Shown piece after piece: positions 23,739 through 35,702 of a DNA stretch of 64,000 nt. Position 1 is the stretch's first letter. Every line of letters starts with the position of its first letter. Both the position numbers and the translations under genes were made by a program. The stretch lies in the NCBI GenBank assembly GCA_015039465.1, contig MU130701.1, forward strand, positions 156,169 to 220,168, read 5' to 3'. Source of the DNA: Phlegmacium glaucopus. Taxonomy: Eukaryota; Basidiomycota; Agaricomycetes; Agaricales; Cortinariaceae. The notes beneath the pieces are model-generated. The model was not told the origin of the DNA, ran no database searches, and saw only the letters and a program-made list of their open reading frames with translations.

Positions 23739-25156
23739 TTATGTACATAAATGAAAGACGGTGTAGAAAAATGCGATGAGATAATCGAGGAAGTAACTTG
23801 TTAAAAAAAAAAAAGGAACTGGGGGGAGGAGAGACAGAAAAACGACCAGTGCACAGCAAAAAGCAAGTAGGGTTTCAATACTCCTTAGGACCTTGACTGC
23901 TACTGCTAAAACTCGATCTAGCACCATAATAAGTGCCCGAACACATCGAATCTTCATCGTATTCCAAGGTATACCTCTTGCACACTCGCCAACGATACAA
24001 CAGCTACACGCACTACTGCCATCACCCAATTCGCTGGACCGCATCTTCAATTTCTGATCTCCAGAAGGTACAATCGTAGCTGTCGAACTCGCGTTTGAGA
24101 CTAACGAAGTGACGGAAGAAGCAGTAGATGGAGGTCTATAACGCTAGTAATAGTATTAGTTTCGTTGTCGCTGCTGGTGGTCCTGCTGGTGCAGGTGATT
24201 CTCCCTCGCAATTTCAAACTCTTTCAACTCCCTCCTAGAACCGGTACCTAAATCTTCAAAATCACATTTAAAAACACATCCACTGCCGTGAATGACTTGC
24301 CTGCCAACTCCATATTGTCTCGGTGTTGGATTGGAGGTAGTTGTACGATCAGGTATGGATGTTAGGAAATCCTCTTTTTCTTTTTCTTGGTCATCTTGCT
24401 TGTGTATGCCCTGCGCTTATTTGACAATTCAAGATCAGAACTAGACAGAGAAGCAGAAGCGGAAGTGTCGAAACCGCCATAACGCCAGGACCAGCAGTTG
24501 CGTCCAGTGACCTCCGTTGGACGGACACAGGAGTGTCAGGTAAAGGGCATGAAGGAAGCGGAGAGCTTGAAGCTGAGCAGATTGATTTCTTTGAAGGATG
24601 TCGATTTAATGGACGTTGAGGAGGGGAGTCTATAAATGCATCAGTTTTTGAATGGATGTACGAGAGAGCAAGAGAAACTCACTCGGACGGACATGCCACG
24701 TACTCTTCCCCATCCGGACGACGGAAGCTTCACAGTTCGATTTCCTCCAACTGCGTATACTCCGTCCTTCTTAAAGGGGTCAAAGATCTAGGTAGGGAGC
24801 GTTCACTGATACGCCCTACTCCACTGCTACTCAAAGCCATGATCTCCGTAATGTCATCATCGTCTGTTCTGAAGAAACAAGAACAAAGATGGATTTGATT
24901 GGACCTCTTGAAGATGCAGATGAAGTTGGCGAGGGAAGTGTTCGCTGTCCTGGAGTATGCAACAGAGGAGGAGTATCAGTGGCAAGTCATTGAAGCCGTT
25001 CGTGTGTTGAATGTTAAGCGGCAGAAAAGGTCTTATCCGTCGACAGCAAAAGGCTCTAGTTCTTCAAGAAGAAGCCGAAGAACTATTATGTGGGATTCTG
25101 GGAAGGAGACGCTGGGATGGGGAGATACTGGTGTGTGTCCGGCGGCCCCGGTTTAG
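23739..25156. pseudogene. Repeat-unit gene, copy P2 (two opposed remnants)
   Basis: Minus-strand pieces from about 24600 down to 23890 include TSLVSNASSTATIVPSGDQK, MRSSELGDGSSA and RYTLEYDEDSMCSGTYYGAR. Plus-strand pieces from about 24640 to 25150 include SSSSVLKKQEQRW, DLIGPLEDADEVGEG and RQKRSYPSTAKGSSSSRRSR. The same head-to-head arrangement occurs at 39.4-42.1 kb, so the inversion predates the duplication. No complete frame exists. Function is not recognisable. Confidence 0.4.
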
Positions 25157-25259
25157 ACATGGGCCCAGGTAATTATTTCAGCTGACATGCGATTTGCAAA
25201 GATATCGCTGAACCCTTTTCTCAAACCACGTCTTCAGACAATCACTCTACGCTGGTGGG

Positions 25260-27716
25260 ATGTCTACCGATATCGAACAGCAAAATGGTGTGTTAAATAT
25301 AACCTGATTCGACACTGGCATGTGCTCACATTCAGTTTCTTTGCAGATAATCAACAGGATTTCGACGGTCGTGCAGACAAATTATGGTCGATATACAACA
25401 AGCAGGCAGAAAGTTACGACAGGACCCTCATGGAGACTTGGAAAGACGACATGAATAGCATCATCATCTTCGTGCGTATACATTCCATCAACCCAGATGT
25501 CTTTTCAGAGCTCATTTGCCTATTAGGCTGGTCTCTTTTCTGGCGTTTTAACCGCCTTCCTTGTTAATGCATCCAAGAATCTCAAGCCAGATCCTACAGA
25601 GCAGACAAATGCATTGCTGAGCCAAACCGTGGTTCTCCTCACCCAGATCTCACAACAACTCGGACCCAATGGTTCCCAGACTATCATATCACCGCTCCAG
25701 CCACTGGAACAGTTTAAGTTGAATCCTTCCGACCTCCGGGTCAACATTTTTTTGTACATCAGTCTAGGTTTCAGCATCACTGCTGCACTTGGGGCGACAC
25801 TTATGCAGCAATGGGTCCGCGATTATCTACAAGTTTTCCAACGGCTTAGCGGTTCATTGGAGCGCTCAAGAATGCGGCAATATCTGTTCCATGGATTATC
25901 TAGCAATCACATGGCACTATTAGTCGAGTTCATTCCTACGTTCATCCATATTTCCTTCTTCTTCTTCTTTATCGGTCTCGCTGAAAGTCTGTTTGCCACC
26001 AACCACGCTGTCGCTATCACAACGACCACTATCATCGGTTTCTGTGCTATTTTCTACATCGTGTGTTCAGTTTTCCCCGTTCTCTATCCCCAAACTCCTT
26101 TTCAAACTCCATTGTCTAACGCTTTCTGGAGAATGGGACAAATCATCAATCCTCGCAAGCACACTGATAGAAATACAGAAGGCAAAACTGTCGCTGTTAG
26201 CTCTAACATGGCTAAGGGCCGTTTGCAACTTGCTATGGGTCACTCTATTAATCGCATGGCGCGCGATACGGAGGCAATACGCTGGGTGCTCAGCCAAATC
26301 ACGGAAGACACCGAGTTCGAGCCATTTGCTGTTGGTATTGGAGGTTCGCTGGCCACTCCATGGGGAGAAAATACCTGGGAGAGTATCTTTGGAGGGAACC
26401 CTGGAAACATGCAGTCGACATCTTATAACGCTCAGGCTATAATAGCTTCGAATACTAGTACTGTGCAAACGCTCAAGATTCGAGTCGAGAGTCTCTTGCG
26501 TTCTGTTTTAACTTTCTCTGACCAGCAAACTCGATTCACGCGTGCATGTGTTTGTATCGATGCTGTGGCATCTCTCACTCTAGGCTTTAAGGCCAAATTG
26601 GAGCTTGACATCAATGATGACCTCATGACCTCTGTTCTTCGTTTTTTTGGTGATGAGAGACAGAAACGGGGGTTGCAGGAGGCTGAGATTTCAGTTGGCG
26701 ACCAAGTGATGGATACATCGCTCGAAATAAAATGGAAGTGCTTAGTGCTAGTTGGGATGAGGAAAAGATTACCATTGGACCGTCAGGATTTTGTCTTGAG
26801 GTACTCTGATATAGGTGATCTGTACTCAGCCAAATGCAAAGAGGAAGCCACGGTACGGGAGGTGCGTTATGAATTGTTGAGAGCTTGGAGAGTAGCGTGG
26901 CAGCTCTATTCAAAGCTGCGCGATAAACTAGAGGAGCAGTGGACGGAACATAGGCTGAACGAATTAGTTCCGTCTTGGAAGAACGACGTTGGGGAAATGG
27001 AAGAGTCCTTGCGTGACTTGGACCAGCGAGTGCATCCCTCAATCGACTCAGAGGTGGTCAAACTTAACTCCTTCCTTTTCTCGTTGACACCTTCTAAGCA
27101 TTTGGAAGGCATTTTCTATGAATGGCCATCAAAGCTGAATCCACCGACAATGTGGAAACGACTAAATTGGGGGACAAAAGCTCCTGACTCCTCGAAGTGG
27201 TTCATACCACATTTAATACCTCCCCGCCTGTTTATTTGTCACCTCCTGATTTGCGTCGATCCCAGACGACAACCCAACTTCGATCCTTCGACGACCCGAA
27301 TCGATTTAGTGGGTCTGAGTAGACTACTGAACAATCCCGAGTTGCGCAGGCTTTTTGACACTCCGAGCCCACCAGCAGACGCAAGTGGACTTCAACTTCA
27401 ACCTCCACAACCATACACAAATCAACTCTGGCGGTTCCAAGACATAAATGAGCATGGCGGAGTTGGATTCATGATCGAGATGTTCTTTGCAACCTTCAGA
27501 TCGCTTGAGGAGAAATCGATCACACCCGAGTCAAGACGACTAATTGAGGCCACATTGCGAGCAATCATTGACAACGGAAAATCTGATTATTTCAAGGAAG
27601 CCAATCGACGATTCTTATGGTCGCTGCGGCAAGAAATAAACATCCTACGGACTCTGGAGGAGACCAAGACCCCACCGAAATCTATTCTACAGTTGTTGTC
27701 GGATCTATTTGACTAA
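25260..27716 (+). CDS. DUF6535 family membrane protein, copy 3 (intact)
   Basis: Exons 25260-25287, 25347-25471 and 25527-27716 join in frame to 781 codons including the stop: MSTDIEQQN|DNQQDFDGRADKLW...DMNSIIIF|AGLFSGVLTAFLVNASK. Introns are 59 and 55 bp with GT...AG ends. The N-terminal third matches the DUF6535 domain (fungal, function unknown): four hydrophobic segments at about 46-66, 122-142 (IFLYISLGFSITAALGATLM), 181-205 (FIPTFIHISFFFFFIGLAES) and 213-235, with the conserved cytosolic RLSGSLERSRMRQYLFHG between the second and third. The remaining roughly 540 residues are soluble and helical, without a domain I recognise. Likely an integral membrane protein. It is one of three intact paralogues in the array. 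Confidence 0.88.
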
Positions 27717-29425
27717 AGCGACAGGGACGAACCTAAAGAAGACAAAACAGAGGAGAAATGAAGCGAGAGAGGAGAGAGGAGAGAGGAGAACGAGAATGAA
27801 TGAGGAAGCAACCACGAACCATCATCCAAGAACCATGATCCACGAAGACGCGTCGAAAGCGATGACACGAATCCTAGCATCAATCCCAACACCAACTCCG
27901 TTGTTAATAATACTACCGCTGGCGGTTCTAGACCAACACAGCACGAGACGTAATGAACTTCCTTGGAATACCCCAACTCCCGTTCCTGCAGGTTTACCTG
28001 TCAACCTAGGGTCTGCGTCTTCATCCACACCTTTGGTTATAGAACCCAATCACAGTCACCCCGCCAGACCTAAACACCTCTGACTACAACTACTCCTGCA
28101 ACTATGCCTGCACCTCTGCACCCATTGACGGAAAAAAGTCAAACCCTAGGCCAACAACAAAGCCAAGGCCCAATGTTCCTCCCTATTTATCTCCCTCCCA
28201 CGACGAAAATGAAACTAAAAGCGACTCTTCTTTGTTAGCAAGCGCCACTAGCGGTTCGGGTGGTACCAATACAAAAAACAGTGGGAAAAAAACCAAACCC
28301 AAGCCAACCGAACAGGTGGTGGAGAAGATTGGGCACTTTCCTTACCTTTGATGAAGCCATCTGTGCCTCTGAGTTTTGTGCGGGCAGTGGTTTCGCAGGA
28401 GCGTAAGTGTGAGCGTGGGGTAGACGGAGAGGTGGGGGTGAATTTGGTTATCACTGTGGAAGAGGTTGATCGTCAACAAGGGCAGCAGCAGCGCTGATTA
28501 AGGTCAACGAAATCGGTAGAGTGGAGAACGCCAAAAGAGTTAGGCAGTTCTAATTTGGTTCCAACCACTTTGCCTCCAACGACTGCCCCATATAACGCTG
28601 TGTTTCTCAGTTCCATCTTCGCCGATTCCATCTACATCATCAAGCATTTTCACCAGACTGCATTGTATCATTCGGAATTCAAGTTCCCCAACTTTTCCAA
28701 ACATAACTTCATCCACTCAAACTCTCCTAATACTCCTATTACCTTTCGCTTCAACTTGTAGTAATGATGCTGACTGATGCCTGAGCCGTCTCGATGGGGT
28801 CGTTGTACTGTTCCTGTTCAGTCAATTTCGGGTAAGGCCTTTTTTCTGTTGTGATATTTTTATGCTTAAAACATATAGTAGGTGTCGCAACCTCTCACAG
28901 ACCCCAAAAACATAAACAGCAACGCCGAAAGCAAGAGACATTATCTACTATGTTTACTTACATCTTCCCTCTCCTCTTCCTGCTCTTCCTCTTCCTCCTC
29001 TCAACGTCACAACGTCCCATGTATCGGGCGGTCGATCTCACCTCCACCTCCACCATCTATCCCTCCTAAACCTTCGTCAGCATAACCTACTTCATTGGAT
29101 AGTGCGTTGCCTTTACCCACATCGTCACTTGGGATGGCGTTTCAACAGAAATTGAGGGCGTTTGAATGGCGAGGGAGAAACACATGCAGCAGCGTCCCCA
29201 TCTACAATAACGTCAACGAAACATAAGTCCTGGCAACAGCAGCAGCAGCAAGTTGCCAGCAACGAAATGAGGATGCGGTCCAGCGAATCGGGTGATGGCA
29301 GTAATGGTAGCAACAGTGATGGTGTATTTGTTGTATCGTTGGTGGGGGTGCACGAGAATGAGATACTTTGAATGACGATGAATGTTCGATGTGTTCGAGC
29401 ACTTATTATAGTGCTAGATCGAGAT
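27717..29425 (+). pseudogene. Repeat-unit gene, copy P3
   Basis: Plus-strand remnants in several frames: NTPTPVPAGLPVNLGSASSS near 27975-28015, SAEWR-like RSTKSVEWRTPKE near 28500, and SSESGDGSNGSNSDGVFVV with VHENEIL near 29270-29370. Order follows copy P1, with large pieces missing. A CAG run near 29235 encodes WQQQQQQVASNE. Not functional as far as I can see, and the family is unrecognised. Confidence 0.4.
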
Positions 29426-30257
29426 TTAGCAACTAACTATTGAATTCCACTTTCAAGTTTTGCTGTTGTGCACTGAGTGGTGTCTTCCTTGGTTTCTGTC
29501 TCTCTCAGATGATTTTTTCCTTGGATTATTCTGGTTATATATTTCAGATAAGTAATCCCAGTTTCATGACCAATTTTATTTATTTATTCTTTTCAAAACT
29601 TCCTTGATTATCAATTATCCCTCATCGCAGATCTATACCATCTTTCATTTATATACATAAGCGCCTGGAATTTTTACCTTTCAGAACTTCAAAGCTTTCT
29701 TCATTCAAAACCTGCAACATAAATTACATTTATATCCTTTATTTTTATTTGGTTTATATTTACATAATTCATAACGTGCTCGGTTTTATATATTCTTTCC
29801 CTCTTGTCTTGGCAAATTGCCTGCCACGATTGTCGATTGATTCATTCAAATGAACGCCATCCCCTCCTTCCTGGATAAACTCTTTTATGTAACTATTGTA
29901 ATGAAATGAAGTGTTTACATATGTTTGTTTTCGTTGCTTGTCTCCACATTCTTAATTCAGGAGCATCAAACACGACTCTGCCATTCGGTTTCGTCAAGCC
30001 GCCTATCCAAGCCCTCTAGAATGAGATTGAGCCTCGTAATATCAGAGCGAAACTACACGGGAAAGGGGAATTTAGACCTGACAACATTGATTGTTTTGCT
30101 ATGACGCAGAGGCCGAACATGCCAGTGATATCGAGCTGGTGGGTGTCATACGTAACTTTAATGCGCAAGGCTGACATGTGGTTTGCATGTGGTTCTGGAA
30201 GAGAATCGCGGTGGACTCTCAAACCACATCTTCAATCAATCATTCTACGCCCGTAGG
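29426..30257. other. Noncoding, AT-rich; 5' flank of DUF6535 copy 4
   Basis: No gene. The stretch contains blocks shared with 42470-42600 (GTGTCTCCCTCTC..AGAT..TTCCTTGGATATA-like words) and, in inverse orientation, with 23400-23700 and 39130-39400. The last 100 bp (CTCAAACCACATCTTCAATCAATCATTCTACGC) match the 5' flanks of the other DUF6535 copies and probably hold the core promoter, though no TATA box stands out. Confidence 0.6.
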
Positions 30258-32780
30258 ATGTCCACCGATATGGAACAGCAGAACGGTGTGGTTAAACCTA
30301 ACCCAATTCGACATGTACTAATCTTCATTTTTGTTACAAGATAACCAACAGGATTTCGACAGTCGTGCAGACAAATTATGGTTGATATACAACAAGGAGG
30401 CAGAAAGTTACGACAGAGCCCTCATGGAGACTTGGAGAGACGACATGGATAGCATGATCATCTTCGTGCGTATACATTCTGTCAACCCAGATGTCTTTTC
30501 GGAGTTCATTTACTCTACCAGGCTGGTCTCTTTTCTGCTGTTTTGACCGCCTTCGTTGTCGATGCATCCAAGAATCTCAAGCCAGATCCTACAGAGCAGA
30601 CAAATGCATTGCTGAGCCAAACTGTGGTTCTCCTCGCCCAGATCTCACAACAACTCGGACCTAATGGCTCTCAAACTATCATATCACCACTCCAGCCACT
30701 GGAACCGTTTAAGTTGAAGCCCTCTGACCTCCGGGTCAACATGTTTTGGTACATGAGTCTAGGTTTCAGCATCGCCGCTGCAGGTGCGGCGACCTTTATA
30801 CAGCAGTGGGTCCGCGATTACCTACAAGTTTTTCAAAGGCTCAGCGGTTCTTTGGAGCGCTCAAGAATGCGGCAATATCTATTCCATGGATTATCTAGCA
30901 ATTACATCCCGCTAATGGTCGAAAGCATTCCTGCACTCATCCATATTTCCTACTTCCTCTTCTTTATCGGTCTCGCTGAAAGTCTGTTTGCCATCAACCA
31001 CGCTGTCGCCATCACAACGACTACTATCATGGGTTACTGTGCTGTTGCCTACATCACATATTCAGTTTTCCCTGTACTCTATCCCCAAACTCCTTGCTAT
31101 ACCCCATTGTCTACTGTTTTCTGGAGAATGGGACAAATCATCCACCCTCGCAAGCACAGTGATAGAAATACAGAAGGCAAATGTGTACCTGTGAGCTCTG
31201 ACATGGCTAAGGGCCGTTTGCAACTTGCCATGAGTCACTCTAATAATCGCATGACGCGTGATACAAATGCAATACGCTGGGTGCTCAGCAAAATCACAGA
31301 AGACAGCGAGTTCGAGCCATTCGCTGCCGCTATAGGAGGATCATTGGTCACTCCGTGGGGAGAAGATATCTGGAAGAGTGTCTTTGGCGAAAACATGCAA
31401 TCGACACCTTACAACGCTGCAATAGCTTCGAATACTGTCCAAACACTCAAGATTGGAATCGAGAGTCTCCTGCGTTCCGTTTCAACCTTCTCCGACCAGC
31501 AAACTCGATTTACGCGTGCATGTGTTTGTATCGATGCTGTGGCATCTCTCACTCTAGGCTTTGAGGCTAAATTGAAGCTTGATATCGATTATGACCTCAT
31601 GAACTCCGTTCTTCGTTTTTTTGGTGATGAGAAAAAGAGACGGGATAAACGAGTATTGCAGGAAACTGCAGCTTCATTTGGTTCAGCCATGAACCTAGGT
31701 CAGCTCTCAGGCAACCAAGTGATGGATACATCGCTCGAAATAAAATGGAAGTGCTTGAAGCTGATTGGGATGAGAAAAATCTTACAATCGGACCATTGCG
31801 CTTTTGTTCTGAGACACCCTGATAGACCTAGTCTAGTGGATGATGAATTGTCGAAGGCATGGAGAGCAGCTGCGCGACTTTATTCAGAGCTACGTGATAA
31901 ACCAGAGGAGCAGTTGACGGAAGATAGGCTGAACGAATTGGTTCCGCATTGGAGGGACTGCATTGATGCAATGGAAGAGTCCTTGTCTTCCTTGGACCAG
32001 CGAGCGCCCTTCATCGACTCAGATATGATCAACCTTAATTCCTACCTTTGCCGATTGACAGCTGTTGATCATTTGGAAGGGATTTTCTACGAATGGCCAT
32101 CAAGGATGAATCTACCAGCAATGTGCGAAGGAATAAATTGGGGGGCGACACCTCCTGATTGGGATCCTTTGAAGTGGTTCATACCGCATTTAATACCACC
32201 CCGCCTGTTAATTTGTCACCTCCTCCTTTGTGCCGATCCCAGACGACAACCCAACTTTAATCGTCTGACTTCTCGAATGGACGTAGTGGGTCTAGATAGA
32301 TTGCTGAACAATCCCGAGTTGCATCGGCTTTTTGACACTCAACTAGCAGACGGGACAAGTGCACTTGAACTACCATGCAGGGCGGGTAGACTTAGACCAC
32401 CAGGTCCATATAAAAATCAAATCTGGCGGTTCCAAGACATAAGCGAGCATGGAGGAGTTGGATTCATGATCGAGATGTTCTTCGCAACCTTCAGGTCGCT
32501 TGCTGAGAAATCGATGACGCGCCACTCAGAACAACTGATTATGGCTACATTACGAGAAATCAGCGACAACGGAAAGTCCGAGCATTTCAAGACCGCCAGT
32601 CGACGATTCTTGCGGTCGCTGCGGCAAGAAATATGGAACTCAAACCAGGAGGAAACCAAGATCTCACCGGAATATATTATGTTGTTGCGGAAACTATTTG
32701 ACGATAGTGACGGGTGTCCCAATGAAGAGAGAGAAAAGGAGGAAGAGGAAGAAAAAGAAAGGGGAGGAGAACGAGAATGA
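30258..32780 (+). CDS. DUF6535 family membrane protein, copy 4 (intact)
   Basis: Exons 30258-30285, 30341-30465 and 30522-32780 give 804 codons including the stop. Introns are 55 and 56 bp. The protein begins MSTDMEQQNDNQQDFD and has the DUF6535 membrane region: FWYMSLGFSIAAAGAATFIQ, RLSGSLERSRMRQYLFHG and IPALIHISYFLFFIGLAES. The C-terminal tail is longer and more acidic than in copy 3 (a run of Glu/Lys encoded by GAGGAAGAGG words). It is closest to copy 5: both share KILQSDHCAFV and LTAVDHLEGIFYEWPSRMNL and lack the VQEVDDELLK-preceding stretch of copy 2. Function unknown; membrane location inferred from the hydrophobic segments. Confidence 0.88.
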
Positions 32781-33754
32781 GTGAATAGGCATAAGTGGAT
32801 CTTCTCTATTACTATTCGCACTTGCTTTTGTGGCTCCATTTACAACGCTGTTGCTCCTCTCTCTTACTTACTGACATTGATGTATTTCCCATCAACATTA
32901 TGCTTGGTTTCGTCTTTTTTCTGTCCGTCGTCGGGGGGTGCGCATGCTAAGATGGGGTATAGATGCAAGTATAGTAGGTGCAAGTGCATAATAAGATATC
33001 GTTCGTCTGTACATCCCACTGACTGATTATAGATATCTGCGCTAAAATATACGTGTTGCACATAGCTTCACTGACTTGCCACCATCCTCTTGTCATCGTC
33101 ATCCTCTATGAGTACTTCTCCTCGTCGTAATCTTCTCTTCCGAAGGGTCGATCTTGACTTTGCGAGAGGTCAATGAGGAAAGCTGTCAAGACAGCCGAAA
33201 ATAGACTGGCCTACAGCAAGATCAATGAAAGAGTGAGCTGAATCTGATATTATATATTTCTTTCTAATATTTATAATTCATATCGCACTCGCTTATATAT
33301 ATATTCTTTCCGTCTGTCGACCACGACTTGTAGATTTATTTATTTACTTAAAGGAACGCCATCCTCTTTTTTTTTGGTTTTGGCGTTTCTTACCCACATA
33401 TATGATGATTATCTATTTCTTTTAAACGAATGCATTCATCAGAAAATACATCGAATACATCTCTGCCGTTCGGGGATTCGTCCAAGCAGCCTATCCAAAT
33501 CTGCTAATTTAAAAACTCTCTAGAATGAGATTGAGTCTAGGATCCGCTCAGTGCACACCGATTGTATACAGAAGAAGCACAGACGTAAAAATGGTTTAGA
33601 CCTGAGAATGAAACCCACTCAATATTACGAAGACATTGACAGCGAAAAGTGTTGTACATACCAGTACTAAGGTAGGTGGACTATGTAAGTCGGTGTCGAG
33701 ACACGGGAAGAATACAGATGAAAAGCGAGTGCGATATGAATTATAAATATTGGA
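32781..33754. other. 3' flank of DUF6535 copy 4, left flank of the DIRS element
   Basis: No gene. The first part matches the flank of copy 5 (GTGGATCTTCTCTATTACTATT, ACTGACATTGATGTATTTCCC). 33490-33600 is the reverse complement of 23270-23390. The left junction of the DIRS element is TATAAATATTGGA|ATGGCATCAC. Confidence 0.65.
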
Positions 33755-33905
33755 ATGGCATCACATGACGCAAGTCGTGTGAACCTTCTCGAGAACAACA
33801 GCGCACGAGGGTATTTACTTTTCTCATCTTTTCTCTTTACAACTTCATACCCCGTCTCCAAAATTATTACTACCATACTTTCCTACTATCTCACACTCTT
33901 TCTTT
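33755..33905 (+). repeat. DIRS split direct repeat A1
   Basis: A 151-bp repeat beginning ATGGCATCACATGACGCAAG and ending CACACTCTTTCTTT. It is identical to A2 at 38789-38939. It contains the 5' transcription region of the element; a TATA box is not obvious. Confidence 0.9.
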
Positions 33906-33952
33906 ATATTATACAAATCATATTAATCCTCTACCTCCACACACACATAATC

Positions 33953-35702
33953 ATGCCTCGTCAACCTCGTCAACGAGCCCATTACACCAAACTACTTAGC
34001 GCCTTACGCAAAACAGAACTAATTCGACTGGCAGACGACTTCGGAGTGCCTGCTGAAGGCTCAGTTGTCGAAATTCGCTCAAGACTCAAAATACATTTAG
34101 ATGAAAACCGAGAAAATCTTTTCCGCAATCCTATGTATCGGGCACTTTACCCAAGGCGCCAACACCGAGGACCCCAGCCTCCCCCAGTATCACCTCAGCC
34201 CGAAAATGGGACACCATCCGTCAGGATGTCAATTTCCCCAGAACCATCAAACCATTCCGCCGCTTCATGGGGTGGTATTGTAGACCCCCAATTTCAGCCA
34301 CCACCAATCACTCCTCCTCGCCATCACACTCCAGCATCTTCTATGAATTCCATAGAAAGGTACTCTCCTGTACCGCAGCATGAAGCTGCCATAGAACGTA
34401 AGCAATTCTATATGCTTTGTTATCATATTTCCATATACTATATGTATTATCCACTTGTCGGATATTTTGGCTCGAACTACAGTTCAACCGCGAGGATATG
34501 AACATCCAATCTTATGCCATTTATAAGCCTATTAAGGCTATATATATATAATTTCCTTTATCGTCACAAGTCAATCATTTACAACATTTATTAACTATCA
34601 CATTATCATAGTCCCTGTTGATGCATTACATGCCATCCCTGACGAGCTGGTTTTTGCACCCGCTATTGTCCCAGCGTTACATACTGCTATCGTGGATGTG
34701 CCACATCAAATGAGCAACACTCCTCTTCGTAAACGACCATCGCGTATCCCTGGTTTTACAGCCAATAATGCTGCGTTCCTCGTACCAGATCATATTCGGA
34801 AAAAATTCGTAGACGGCTGGAATTCCCATGTCCCGCTCATGTACCTTACCGATAAAGGATGCATCTTCAAAAGTAAAGCACCAACTAACACCTCACATGA
34901 TCTGCTTACTATCGATGAGTCGAATGGTCGAATCATGTCCACCGCAAAGCCATTATCCGATGACGGAGAGCTCGACATCACTTTTGACGAATGGCACCAG
35001 GCATGGAGACGTCTTCATGACCTCATTGGTACCTTCCTGCCAGACGAAGCTGGAATGTGGCAGGCCCATTATTCATTTATCCTAAACAACGACAACAGGG
35101 CCGAAATGTGGCCTCTATATCTTGCTTACGACATCGAAATTCGAAAACGAGCCACACAATTCCCTATCGACCCATCACAATTCTCTATAGGAATTTGGAA
35201 CGATTTAGAGACACGCTACATGGCTAAGAAAGTATACACACAAGTCCAAACCGACTTGAGGTTCCAATCAGCTCATGCTGGTCCATCCAATATAAATCAT
35301 TCCCCTTCCCATACTTGTCTCCATCCATATGCCCATCAAAATAGCGAACATGCTCAACCTCCAGCACGTGGTTCCTTTCGAAACCAGCCATTTCGAAACC
35401 TATCCCAACGTTTTGCGCAGTCAAACCACGCCAAAGCAAGATGCATTTTCTGCGGCGATACCACTAAATCTCACATATCCCGGAACTGTACTGCTACCAA
35501 CCTTGTCAACGGCACACCATGCCACTTACTTAAGCTCGGGCCAGCCGGTTCTAGACAGGACAAGGCGGGAAAACTTTATTGTTTCGCCTGGAATGGATTC
35601 TCCGGTTGCGACCAGAACCCATCCTGTCAACGAGGCGAGCATTGGTGCTCCCTCTGCGGAGCCAAAACTCACAATGCCCAACAATGCGGATCCGCTTCGT
35701 GA
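33953..35702 (+). CDS. DIRS ORF1, gag-like, spliced
   Basis: Exon 1 33953-34397 and exon 2 34612-35702 join in frame (GAAC|GTAAGC ... ATCATAG|TCCCTG) to 512 codons including the stop. Residues about 12-53 (LLSALRKTELIRLADDFGVP, VEIRSRLKIHLDENREN) look like a SAP-type DNA-binding helix pair. The C-terminus is Cys/His-rich (KARCIFCGDTTKSHISRNC, LYCFAWNGFSGCDQNPSCQ, EHWCSLCGAKTHNAQQC), consistent with zinc binding. Position and organisation indicate the nucleocapsid-like protein of a DIRS element. It overlaps the RT frame by about 370 bp if that frame starts at its first ATG. The intron is in a retroelement gene whose RNA must also serve as genome. Confidence 0.75.

Noticed and set aside
33755..33952. 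N-terminal extension of DIRS ORF1 starting at the first ATG of A1
   Set aside because: It would translate the A1 repeat into a very hydrophobic peptide; the ATG at 33953 just after the repeat is more likely.
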